DNA of 64,000 nucleotides from Mesostigma viride. Its lineage: Eukaryota; Streptophyta; Mesostigmatophyceae; Mesostigmatales; Mesostigmataceae. Under the pieces are notes generated by a model. That model was not told the origin of the DNA and made no database searches. It was given only the letters and a program-made list of their open reading frames with translations. Below, piece by piece: positions 10,428 through 22,171 of this stretch. Location: contig RPFO01000080.1 of the NCBI GenBank assembly GCA_009746045.1, positions 7,342,244 through 7,406,243 of the forward strand, read 5' to 3'. The number at the start of each line of letters is the position of its first letter. The stretch's first letter is position 1. A program made the position numbers and the translations under genes.

Positions 10428-13400
10428 CTGTCCACGCCGTACTCCACCAGGTGCCTCTTCTCCAGCTCACGGAACAGCATGTCGCCCGCCAGCAGGCCCC
10501 GCAGCATGCGCAGCGTCGCCCGCCCGTCCTCGTAGTTAGCCCTGCCCTTCGGGAAAATCGACTCCAGAAGCACCGCCGCGTCCTCCAGGGCACGGTCTGT
10601 CACGTATCGCATTATCCTGGCATCCCGCTCGACATCCCGCTCGGCATCCCTCAACCATCTCATCTCGTACGTCGGGTTGCGCATGAGACCGTCCAGCAGG
10701 CATTTCTCCAGATCAGGCAGGCATTCGTCCAGCGCATCCCCTGGTATTAGCCGCACTGGGATGAACTCCCCATGGGAGTAGCCCGCCTTTTTCAAACCAC
10801 TTCCAGCGCCCGCCACCTGGCACGGTCCCCCCTCGCCAATAGCCACGCCCGCAGAATAAACTTCCAAGCCCACGCACACCCCCGGCTGAGCCAAAACGTC
10901 TCGAATCGGCCCACCGGTCCGAATCCCCTGCTGAAGCACCAGCAGCAGTGCCTGGATTGCCATCCATCGGTTGGGCCCATTGGGCAGCGCCACGGCCCCC
11001 CCGCATGCGTAGACCAGCTCGCGCCGGTGGTGCAGCAGCTCATCGCTCTCGTCGAGGATGTCGATGAAGTCGCGGTTGTCAAGCTGTTCTAGCAGCCGGC
11101 ACGTTTCCTCGTTGCCCGGCCTGGCTGCCAGCTCGAGCCGCTTAAGCTTGAGGGAGAGGCGGTGCTCGGGCGCGACCAGCAGGATGCCCCCCGCCGCGGT
11201 CAGGTCATCAATGTGGTATGCTAGCGCCCGTGTGTCGTTTGCGGTCATCTCATGCGCCACGCCACAACCCAGGGTGTGCTCGGCTTCGCGCCCCACGTCG
11301 CGGTTGAAAGGGAGCAGGGTCAGCCGCCGCCCCAGCACGCCCGCACACAAGCAGCGGTGCAGGTAGTCATGCGCCTCATCCAGCAGCGACGAGAGGAAGT
11401 TGAGCCGCACAGTGTTGCCGCCGTTGGCCCAGTGCAGCGCGAGCATGGGCAGGATGACGCGCGTCTTGCCCTCGCCCATGTTCAGCTGCACGATGGCACC
11501 CGGGTGGTCCATCATGTACCGCGCGACGGCATACTGGTTGGGCCGTATCTGGAAGCCACGGTCCGCCTCGAGCACCAGCCAGAGCGGGTGCTGGCAAACG
11601 TCCCATGCCCGCACCACCTCTAATTCTTGCAGCAACATCCGCTCGTCCTCTGCCGTCGCGTGGGCCACAAGACGGCCCAGCTTGTCCTCCAGCACGCACA
11701 GCTGCAGCCAGACCAGGATGGCGTCGTACACCGCCGCCTTGGCCGGCCGCGAGAGAAACGGGTTGCAGTGCGCGATGAGGGTGGGGTCGCATGCCATGCG
11801 CGCCACGTCCCGCAGCGTGACACCTGGCAGCAGGGAAGCAGACGCCAGCATACGGGAGGCCGCCGCGTGCCACCCGCTGGAGGAAGGCATGGTACTCAAG
11901 GCCCCGGTAATAAAGCGCTCCACGGTAGTCCTCTTCTTAGACACCTCCACGAGCTTGTCACAAAAGCGTTCTAACAGAGACGCAGTCGTGTGGCCGCCTG
12001 CCAGGGTGACAGCTGGCGCGCGCATGTGCGCGTCCCAGCTGTCCCGCAGCTCGTCATGCATCTCTCGAGACAGCACCGTTGGACCCGGCAAGGACAGAGG
12101 GTATGCCGGAAGGGGGGGGGCAGCTGTCCCTCGCGTCCCCCTCACCTGCAGGTACGACCGCAACTCCGCTTCCATCTTGGGGACGTAATCGGCCGCCACT
12201 GGGCAAGCACCCACAGGCAACACCCCATGCTTCCGCATGGCCCGCCCCGGCCCCATCCCTGCCGCCTCACCCGCCCACATCTCGCCGCCCGCACAACCCA
12301 GCTCCCCCGCCGCCTCTTCCTGCGTGAGCCGGCGGCGAGAGTGTGGGGCCATGCGCCGGCATTTGTGAAGATATGCCGTATGCGCGTCCGAGGCGCCAGG
12401 AATCTGATGACCCTCCGCCCACTCCTCCTCCAGACTTGGCCGCCACCCGGGCACCCCCTCCGTGTACAGAAACCGCAGCTCCAGCGACGCCCGCTCCAGC
12501 GCATGACATGCGATGGTGAGCGCAGGGAGGAGCGGGACGCCAAAACCAGCGATCCGTCGCAGTTGCTGCACGTCCTGAGGGGCCAGCGGTTTGCTCACGC
12601 GGCACTGCCGCACGAGGGCCAGCGCGGCCTCGAGCCCCGCCATGCCCCCCAGGCACCCGGGGAGCGGCGCCAGGGACCCTGGGCCGGCGTACACGGCTGC
12701 TAGCTGCAACCGCGCGGGCACGTCGGCGGCTTCCAGCAGCGGCCAGCGCCCGTGGAGGGTGTACGTGTGCGTGGACAAGGACATGTCGCAGTCATCATCA
12801 TCCCGCTCGATGAAGGTCGAGGGCAGCAAGTCGTATTCTTCTTCTCCTTTTCCCGCTCCTTCCTCCTCCTTCACCCCCTGCACGGCTACTACTCTTCCTC
12901 CCCCGTCTTCAAGTGCATCTGCTGCCCGCGCCACCAGGCCCTGGGTCATGACCACCCGGGTGTCGGGCAGGTTGTGCACGGATACCCGCCCGGAGGGCAG
13001 GACCCACGAATTCCCTTGCTTGGTCGAGCCAGCTGCCTGCAGCACCAGGTACTGCGTGAATTCTGGCAGCGTAACCGGGCTCACCAGCTGCTGCGTTGAT
13101 GCGAGGGAATAGCCACGGTAATCCAACGAATCCACGCGGCCTTCCTGGAGGACAAACTCCAGCTTGGACCGTGGCAGGTGGAAGTATACCCGCGGGCCGG
13201 CGCTTGAACCCTCGTTCTCATGGAAAATGTGCAGGAATCGCAGCGGCTCGAATTTGGACAGCGCCCGCAGCAGGGGGTCCTTCTTGCCATCCGGCGCCAG
13301 CATCAGCTTCTGGGTCAGGCGAGGCCTCCGCGCCCCCACCAGCGCGGCGTACGGCTCCCGGCACAGCACCTCCGGCACCCGCCAGCAGGACCCGCCGCCG

Positions 13401-16400
13401 CCGGCATGGCACTCCATGATAAAGGCCGCCTGGTGCTGGCGGAAGTCGCGCGGGCGGAATATGACAAAGGGCAGCCCGTCTGGGTGGATGGCGCTGTCGC
13501 GGCATAGCCAGTGGCTGTGGAGTTCCCTGAGGCGAACGGGGAGCTCGCTTGCCCATGCCTCCCGCGGGTCTAACAGTTCCAGGAAGCAGCCTCGACCCTC
13601 TGACTGTGTGCAGTCCTGTGACATCGCACCGTCCTCTGACATCAAACTGCCCTCTCCAGGGGGAGGATCTACATTGCCCTCGTTGGTATAAATATCCTCA
13701 TCGTCGTGGTACTCCCCCACCGCCAGCCGGCCCTCAAGCATCGCGAACGAGTACCAGCGCCCGCACACCGGCCTTGTTGCGCCGTACACGCCCTGCACCG
13801 TCGCGACGACCTCGAATGACATGTCCCCAAGCACCGAATTGTACAGCGGGTGCTCGAGAATGGCTGCTGGCAACCGCCCCGGGGGGCTCCCGTCCACCAG
13901 CACCGCCCCCGAGAGCACGTTGATGCTGTACAACTCGCTGGCACCCTCGCTTCTCGCGTGGAAGCATGCACGGGAATCCTTGGTCTCCTCCCAGGCCAGG
14001 TCGTCAGGGACCCCCTGGATTACGAGGTTGGACGCTGATGTCAGCGCCCGGTCCCTCACACCCCCCCCTCCTCCTCTAGCACCAGCAGCGCGTCACCAAT
14101 ACGCGCTGCCATCACGTCCCGGCAGCGCACGGAGAGTGCCTTAGCAGCCGAAACGTCGGGCGCCTCCATCCCCCCGTCCTCCCCCTCGAACACGCGCGTG
14201 TAGGCGATCAACACCGCCAGCTCCACCATAGCGCTTGCATCCGCCACCGACAGCGGCCCGGAACTGTAGCACAGCAATGCGTAGAGGTAGAAGAGCCGCT
14301 GGCGCGACCGGATGGCACCGGCCTGCCGCTCCCGCTCCCCCCCATTATGAATGGCCCTGCCGCTGCCCTGTCCTTGCTGTCCTCTGTGTCTGCCCTGTCC
14401 GCCCTGTCCTCCCTGTCCTTTCTCGCCCCCACGGGACCCCCCTGCTGCTGTGGACACACCTATCGCCGCACCGCCAGTTGGGGTCATCCCTCCAACCGCA
14501 CCCCCATCCTCCCCTGCGTCTAGTGCCTTGTTGTCACTGTCTACCAGCTGGCCCTCGAGCTCGTCCCCCCATTTGCGCGCCACCTGGCCAAACCCACGCG
14601 CCACCGCGAGACATCCAGCGTGCCTCTCCCCCACATACCCTGCCAGCTCCGCCAGGATCATGAGCTCGCCGTGACGGCGGGGCGTGTCCCGCAGCTCCCC
14701 CAATAACACTCGCAGCTCGGCACACAGGGTGTCGGCAAAGTTTCCCCGCCACAGGTCGGTGTGCCAGCAGGGGAAGAGTTGCTCTTGGCACTCCTGGCTA
14801 CCACCATCCGCAACACCGGTCCTACCACCCGCACGGCTGCCTACATCCGCATTGGCCTCACTAACCCCAGCAACACCGCCACTAATAATATTGCCTCCTC
14901 TGCGACCCGCAGGAGGAGCCACATCCAGCTTGCCCACATGGTAGGCCGCCATCCGCAACAGCGTGTGCACGGCGGGTTGATCCAACGGGAGCAGCTTGTC
15001 CCTCAACGCAACGCAAATTCTGCGCGTTTGTGAGTTGGGGTACGCCCGCAGCGCCCCAAACGCCAGGTACTGCGGCTTGGTCAGCCACGATGGCCGCCAC
15101 TTTTGCTCCGCGATGGCCACGTTGCCACGTGTCGCGTGCCACGTGAACACCGTTTGGTCTTGTATGTTCTCATCTTCTGGGCCGTACTGGGGCAGCGCCC
15201 ACTGGAGCGTGTCCCGCAGCTGAGGCTCGTCCGTGGGTAGCTCGGCGTCACCAGGCAGAAGCTCCGTGTGGTAGTCCACGATGGAATTGTGCGGGACGGG
15301 CGCAAACAGGTTCAGCAGACCGTCACCAAACTGTTTACCACAAATAGGGAGGTACCACATCCACATGTCCCGCCCCCTCCAGCCCAGGGAGGGCACCAGG
15401 GCGTCCGGGTACCATATCCCGTCGGAGGGATGCAAGTATTGCTCTACATTCGCAGGCCCGACTTTGGCCGGCGGCGCTCGATACGTGCCCAGTAGCACCG
15501 CCCCGCATCTTCCTCTGTGCGTCTCCGCCCCGCTGCTTCCTCTCCGCGTCTCCGCCGGCGTGTGATACTCACAAGACTGGTGGTCGTTGTAGTAATCCTG
15601 CCACCCGTGCGTGAACTTTGGCATCCGGATCGCCCCGGTGATGTCCCAGCGCCCGCGCTCGTCCTTCCAGGGGTACGGCAGCAGCATCTGCTGCGCCGTG
15701 AACGCCAGCTGCGCCACCTGGCGCAGCAGTGTGGGCATGTTCAGAAAGAGCAGGATTGCCAGCGCTCTTTCCTCATCGGAGGGCAGCGGCTGGTACACGG
15801 GTGGGGGCGGCTTTTTGGTCTTGAGGATGGCGGTCTGTAGGACTTGGATCTGGCGCTCACAGTTGTCCACCGCATGGCTCGCGCCCCGCGCATCGCTCGC
15901 AGCCTCCTCGGCCTCCGCCTCCGTGTTCCGCCTCCACCGACAGCTGGTGTAATAATCCGTATGAGACGGGCAGCAGCATCCATAGGTACACTCAAGGTAC
16001 TCCTCAAGCCGCTCACGCGAGGCAGTTTCGGCTGCCACGGCCTTATCCAGGCCCCGCCGCAGGTCCGTCAGCCTAGACTTGTGATATTCCCGTTGTCTCC
16101 TCAGCTCTTGCACTACTTCTCGCTTTCGCAGCACCTCCTTCCAGTGGCCTTCCACCCGCTTCTCAGCGTCCTCCTGCTCCGCACGCCACAGCGACCGAAT
16201 CCGCTCGCCCAGGCTCGTCCCTTGTTCTTGCGCCATCTCTGCCGCCATGGACATCGTGCCCGTGCCCCATCCCTCCACTAAATCCCTCAGCGTGAACACC
16301 TCCCGTGACCGATTCGTCCGTGCGCGCAAGTACTCACCCACCGCCAGCGCCGCATCTACCGCCAGCCTGTCCCCCAGCACCAGATGCCCCAGGTCCTCCC

Positions 16401-17592
16401 ATCGCAATGCCACGCCATACTTCTGCAGCAAAGGGTGCTCCTCACAAGCATGCGCGTCCGCAAAACAGAACGCCACCCACACCATCAGCGTCTCCCGGCT
16501 GCGCACCTCCACTTGCATACGCGCCGCCGGGCCACCCCACAATTGTAAAAGCTCCAGCTGTAACCAATAGCTCTCCACCAGCGAGAGCAGCTCCCCGGTG
16601 TCGATATCGGGCCGCGCCCACCCTGGCCCCTCCCTGGCCCTCGCGGCCACAGCGGCACCAAACACCACCTTCTCGATCCCCCGCAGGGCCAGCTGGGGGG
16701 GCTCCAAGGGGCCCTGTGTCGTCACCATCGTTAGCTCCTGCAGCCAGCCAAGAGCCTGCCTCACCGTGGCATGTGGCGGAAGGAGGGGCAGCCCGCACAG
16801 GTTACGATTCGCCACACCCAGCAGGTCCGAGTCGCTTCTGTCAGCCACCACCGGCTGTGCAGGCAGCACCACCCGCGGTTCCGTAAGGACCGGCGCTTCC
16901 ACACACCCTTCTTCCGGCAAACGGAACATGTCCGCGCGCATCTCCTCCCTGGCCTTGAGCAGACCATCCAGCGTAAGCCGGACGTTACGGAGCCGCTCCA
17001 CAAACGCCTCCACGCCGCTGCTGGCATCTGCGTTGGTATCACAATCCTCCTCCACCGAGGGTTTGCCACTCAGAGTTGCCACCGACATGGCTGCCCCCGC
17101 AGGAGTGCTCGATGACCCGGTCGATGACTTGGTGACGCCACCGGCATCGACGTTAGCATTAACCACGCCACTGGCATTCATCAAGCCCCTATTGGCAGCT
17201 TCGGCGCTGGCGTAACCACGGGGGCTTGCCTTGGCAGGCGGCTGAAGCTGGCAAGGACCCATGGCGTCATGGCTATCACCCGCATGCAGGTCCAGGCATG
17301 GCTCGGCATCATCATCAGCCCTTGGTGCCGCCCCGTGCGGGTGCGGGCAAGGATCAATGCCCACACAGTCGGCCAGCTCCGCACCCGACACCGCCGTCTG
17401 CTCCAGCATGTCCATGACGGCGGTGACGGCGGACGGTGTCACCGTCTGCGGCGTCAGCAGCGCAAGTTGGCGCTCGAGCAGCCACAAGCGCAGGCTGGCC
17501 TCTGTCATCGCGACCAGGTGCTTGGGCGAGAGTCCCCAGGGGCACCTGGGGAGTTGGCTGTTTTGCAGGGGCGATACCTGGCTCAGGATCAC
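10428..17592 (-). CDS. DUF3638/DUF3645-type giant NTPase, left copy, exon B (frameshifted)
   Basis: Central exon of about 7.2 kb, acceptor CTCGCAG before 17592 and donor GTGGGT after 10428. Two overlapping open frames (17592-14056 and 14059-10382) are in different phase. The break falls in a run of eight G (plus-strand C8 near 14070-14080); one more base would keep the frame, as in the right copy. It is therefore either a true one-base deletion or a homopolymer sequencing error. The 3' half has the P-loop NMGEGKTRVILP (plus coordinates about 11455-11480) and a Walker-B-like ILDESDELLHH near 11040. A predicted coiled coil with Cys/His pairs occupies about 15,830-16,250. Acidic and low-complexity linkers near 14,300-14,500 and 12,830-12,900 look like variable spacers. 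Confidence 0.9.
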
Positions 17593-17639
17593 CTGCGAGG
17601 GGGTGGGGAGGGGGGAGGAAGCAGCCAGTGCGGATGCCA

Positions 17640-18050
17640 GGTGTCAGAGAGGAACAGAGGGGGAGGGGGGGCAAGAGAGAGAGACAGAGGGACAGAGAGA
17701 CAGAGAGGGAGGGGAGGAGGGAGGGAGGGAGGGAGGGAGGGAGGGAGGGAGGGAGGGAGGGAGGGAGGGAGGGAGGGAGGGAGGGAGGGAGGGAGGGAGG
17801 GAGGGAGGGAGGGAGGGAGGGAGGGAGGGAGGGAGGGAGGGAGGGAGGGAGGGAGGAGGGAGGGAGGGAGGGAGGGAGGGAGGGAGGGAGGGAGGGAGGG
17901 AGGGAGGGAGGGAGGGAGGGAGGGAGGGAGGGAGGGAGGGAGGGAGGGAGGGAGGGAGGGAGGGAGGGAGGGAGGGAGGGTGGGTGGGTGGTTGGTTGGT
18001 TGGTTGGTTGGTTGGTTGGTTGGTTGGTTGGGTAGGTAGGTATGTAGGTA
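17640..18050. repeat. GGGA microsatellite with GGTT tail in the left A-B intron
   Basis: GAGA/GAGG-rich lead-in, about 270 bp of GGGA, then about 50 bp of GGTT. Absent from the corresponding intron of the right copy (21074-22171), so it arose or was lost after the duplication. Confidence 0.95.
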
Positions 18051-18550
18051 GGGTGGTGTTGGTGTTGGTGTGTGTGTACATGTGCGTGTGTATGCGCCTT
18101 TTCCAGTGCAGACAGCGCTATAACACACACTCTTATGGGACAGCACGAACTGCCATGCAAGTAAAAAGGATGAGGACATGGTTGCGGCGATCCATGACCT
18201 ACATATCCACCAAAGCGCATCAGACGTCACCTACCAGCGACTGCTGGTCTATCCGTGGCGCATGACTGCGGGTACTGCAGCCCTACCCCAGTGGCTGGTG
18301 GGAGCTGCGCTCGCAGGAGTCTACCGTAGTACTATGCAACGGCATGTATAACAACCACTAGCTTCCTCAGCACATGATTCATACCTCAACTCCTCAAGTA
18401 CCTGAGCGCGAGCACGTGAGCTACCATGATGAAACAATTAACTGAACAGTCATGGTGTGGTAGAAGTAGTATTTAGCCTACACGCGCCATGGCAGGTATA
18501 GCTCATGTATCTAGGTCACCATATATATACCCCAGCATTGGTTCATATGT

Positions 18551-18583
18551 TGCTGTGCCACCTCCTTCACGAGCGCCCAGCAA
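18551..18583 (-). repeat. Duplicate of the exon A donor junction (left copy)
   Basis: Minus-strand TGCTGGGCGCTCGTGAAGG then AGGTGGCACAG repeats, with few changes, the true exon A end at 18599-18631 (GGGCACTCGTGAAGG then AGGTAGCACAG), about 45 nt into the intron. In the copy the donor GT has been lost. Confidence 0.85.
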
Positions 18584-18598
18584 GTTGTTATTCATTAC

Positions 18599-19392
18599 CT
18601 GTGCTACCTCCTTCACGAGTGCCCAGCAGGTATCCCGCCTTATGCCGCCTGTGTGCAGGCCGACATCCGTGAACCCGCCTCGTGGCTGGGATTCCTCCCA
18701 TCCCTCTACTTCCTTTCCCGTCAATATGAACTGCACTGCGTCATGGACGAGGGCGCTGACGAGCGCGGGGGTCCGCTGGTGCCCCCGGTGGCCCCGTGCT
18801 GCCGACCTGTGGCCAGTTCTGCGGGCGTTGTCTTCTGCACGTTGCAAGAGCTGATATACTTTCTCCAACAGTCGGTCCCATTGCTCCTTCGGGACGAGCT
18901 TATGGCAAAGAACGGCATCGGCGTGTGACGTCGCCGAATGGTGCGCATTCGATGGGCCGCCAGGAGTGAACCTCCAGTCATCCAGGCCAACACAGAGTGG
19001 AGCCACCCATTCGCCGCCGCCACGAACGTTTATAAGACCAACAATCGCACACCCATAATTTGCGAGCCAGCGTATGGCGTGGACCCTGGGCCGACGTCTT
19101 GGACTTGAAAAGTCTGCCGTAATTTCGCAGTTGAAGGATCGTGCGACCTCGCAAAGGGCGGCGTTGTCATGCTTTGATAGGTTCCAGATGCCCAACGGAC
19201 TTAAAGGTTCATAAACGAAGCGAAGAAGCAGATTACTTATTTTTTCGACATGGCTTGTCTCCTGTTGAGTGCTGAGGAGGGCATTGCTGAACTGGAAGAT
19301 ACTTTCCAGCAACCCCCGTTCTTCGCACCCATGCATTATGGGTACTAACTTTGAGACCGGGCAGGCTTCAACGTCGGCAATGGAAGCTATGT
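18599..19392 (-). CDS. Giant NTPase gene, left copy, exon A (N-terminal, unknown domain)
   Basis: Open frame up to an acceptor-like TTTTTATAG at 19393; an in-frame ATG lies at 19334-19336. The donor CAG-GTAATG after 18599 is in phase 0 and joins exon B (VILSQV...) in phase. Homologous to the plus-strand exon A at 20.3-21.1 kb but clearly diverged (roughly half the residues identical by eye). Shared blocks include LESIFQFS, GGGEWV, RFTPGGPSNA and FTDVGLHTGG. I do not recognise the domain. It is placed as the same gene because both copies keep the identical donor position and phase ahead of exon B. The true start codon is not established. Confidence 0.65.
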
Positions 19393-20263
19393 CTATAAAA
19401 AGTTAAAAGTTGACTTAACGATCATGTCACGATAGCCAACAAAATAATGCCGGGCACGCAAGTACCTGAGGGCCTGAGCCTGTGCACGCCGGTGCAAGCT
19501 GTGCTGTAGTACATGTACGTAATCCTGCATGCTGTACGCAACATTTCAACGTGAAATAGTTTGGTACCATACGTGACTAATAATAATAAGTAATAACGTG
19601 TGCAGTTAGGTAAGTAAGGTAACTGCAGTTTTAATTAGGAGAGTTACAAACTTACAATGAGCCACCTAACCCGGCTATAACCGAGACCTAACAATTATTA
19701 AAAGAGTTTTTGTGAACAACAGACACTGTTCCGAACAGACGATGCGCAAGGCTGGGATGCGCAAGGCTGGGAATGCGCAAGGCTGGGCGCGGCGCAGCGT
19801 GCGCAAGGCCTTAACGTTGTTACGCCCGCGCACTCCCCAGCCTTGCGCACGTCAGCCTTGTGTGGTCTGTTGTTCACAAAAAGTCGAATAGAAATCCCGT
19901 CACACCAGCGGTCAAGAAATCATGATGGCAGAAATTTACTCCTGTACACGCGGCGGACCACTGACCAAGTGACCAGTGACCAGCGCATGAGGGGAACCAC
20001 CCCCGTATAACGAGGTGAGGAAAGGTCTTGGCAATTCAGCATTAATTTTTGCTCTCGCACAAGATTCAATCCCGGTATAACTTCCCAGTGAGCCACGTCA
20101 AATGTCTGTGTCGTTGGAAATGCCGTCTGTTAACGACCGTCCTGTGAGCTTACCGAGAATTGTGAGCATAGAGCATGGCTACAGATGGCACAGGCATGCA
20201 CAGGCTCAGGCGCATACCCGGCAGCCTACTGTCGTCGTGAATCACTGCACTTAAAGAGTACAT
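19393..20263. other. Centre of the inverted repeat; no gene seen
   Basis: AT-rich spacer between the two divergent genes. It must contain the start regions or further small upstream exons of both, but I see no convincing promoter element. It holds the hairpin element at 19707-19882. Confidence 0.5.
19707..19882. mobile_element. MITE-like foldback element at the palindrome centre
   Basis: Perfect 18-bp terminal inverted repeats: TTTTTGTGAACAACAGAC at 19707-19724 and its complement at 19865-19882. Internally there are three direct copies of TGCGCAAGGCTGGG and inverted partners (CCAGCCTTGCGCAC), so most of the 176 bp can fold back. No clear target duplication. Its midpoint (19,795) nearly coincides with the symmetry centre of the 27-kb inverted repeat. 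Confidence 0.65.
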
Positions 20264-21073
20264 TTGCTAACTTGGGTTCAATGGCATCCAGACCTGCACG
20301 GGCTTTTGATTTGGACGTTCATAATGCATTGGTGCGAAGAACAGGGGATACTGGAAAGCATTTTCCAGTTTAGCGGTTTGCCTTTAAGCAGCAAACAGGG
20401 AGAAAGGCAAGTCGCAGATCTATGCGATTTGCTTGTTCGTTTCGTTCGAGAACGTGCAAGCCCTTTAGCTGTCTGGCATTTAGGCAGCCACAGCAATGGC
20501 GCCCTAGACGATGTTGCGGGAGCCCTGACGGGCGAACTTACGGCCCACGTCCGGGCTCCAAAAACGTGTCGGTCCGGGGTCCACCAAGTAGTTTGGTTTG
20601 CAGAATACGCATGTGCCATAGTTGGATTATCAATCACTCGCGGTGGCGGCGAGTGGGTCACTCCCCAATGCGTGGGCCTGGATCGCTGGAGGTTCACTCC
20701 TGGCGGCCCGTCCAACGCGCAGCGTTCCGCGACACCCCACGACAGTGCCGCTTTGTGCCACGATCCGGTCCCAAAAGAAAAATGGGACGACCTGATAGAG
20801 GCAGTAAAGAAGCTCAAGCAAAATGCAGAAAGCCAGGCTGTCAAGACGGGGAACAGGTCGGCAGCAGGGGGGCACCAAGGACACCAGCACACCCCTGCGC
20901 TCATCAGCGCCCTTGTCGAAGATGCCGTCAAGCTTACACTGGCCGACAAAGAAGCAGAAGATCTAGGAGAGGAGGAAAAGTCCAAGCCAGGAGGGGGCTT
21001 CTCGGATGTCGGCCTGCACACGGGCGGCATGAAACGAGACACATGCTGGGCGCTTGTGAGAGAGGTTGCCAAG
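20264..21073 (+). CDS. Giant NTPase gene, right copy, exon A (N-terminal, unknown domain)
   Basis: About 270 codons ending at an AAG-GTGGGT donor, phase 0, joining FILSHV of exon B. Diverged homologue of the left exon A (shared CEE..LLESIFQFS, RGGGEWV, RFTPGGPSNA, DVGLHTGG, DTCWALV). Mostly soluble, mixed composition, no transmembrane segment or known motif seen. The first codons before about 20,300 are uncertain: no in-frame ATG is clearly supported by the left copy. Confidence 0.65.
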
Positions 21074-22171
21074 GTGGGTTCATATTCATAAATGAATTGG
21101 TGGATAAGTGAGCGAACAAGTTACGCCCCGTTCTTGAAGTGTTGCTAAACGCAAGGTCCAAAACATTTCGCGTGCCATGGCGCATGTATCTCCATCCATC
21201 AACTTGTCAGAGGTAGGCTGCATGGTAGAAATGTGGCGGCCCACAACAGCGACATCATTCGGGGCTGCCGCTTGTACAACTGATAGATGTCGGCTGATAG
21301 GCCATAGTCCAATGATCACACCTGACAGTTCAACCCTGACATGTCGTGGTTGAACATGCTCCTGTTCTCGTCGTTGATAGGTCTTGCCAGTCTTGCTGCT
21401 GCCTTTTTCTTGTCTTATCTGACCTTGTTCTTATCGGTTTATTTCTCCCTGGTGTTGGGAATGGCACAACCCAGGAATATGGCATGCTATAAGTTATAAC
21501 AAAGGATGGTCAACTGCAAATTCTGTGGAACAGAATGGGGCGCAGTTAGGGTGCATGCCTCGCAACCTGACCCCTCCATCGCCAACACACACACGCAGCA
21601 TATTAAACCCCTCCCAACAGTCTCGTCCCTTTTATACCCTATCCGCGCACCATGCACCCCAGTCTTCATTCGCTATCAATCAGATGTACTAATATTAAGG
21701 TCATCGGGTTCCTGATGCCTCCCACGATGATCTACTGCAGCGCCATTGGCGTAGTTGTAACTTGCAACAATAGTGCTAGTAATTTGTATTTAGTCATTTT
21801 AGTGATCAGTTATAAGCAATTAAATAATTGCTCACTCTTTCAACTGCCCGGGACAATTACATGCTGCCCTTTCACCCAAACTCGCCGCAAAATCTTTTGC
21901 TGGGCCTCAAGAGGATCTTACGAGGGCCTATCGAGGGTTAGTCTGGACAACCACCTTGGCTATCTGCTGCTTGAGTGGTCTTTCTTTTCCCAATCAATTT
22001 CCCTCCAATTACTGGCCTGCTGGGGAGGCCTAGGGCTAGGCTTGCTTTTTTGTCTACTTGCTACACCCAAACTGTCACATCCGCGACTGTGCCCAGGGCA
22101 ATTCAAATATTTAAAATGCTGACACCTGGCATCCATGCATCTGCCCCCCCCGCCCGACCCTTTCCTCGCAG

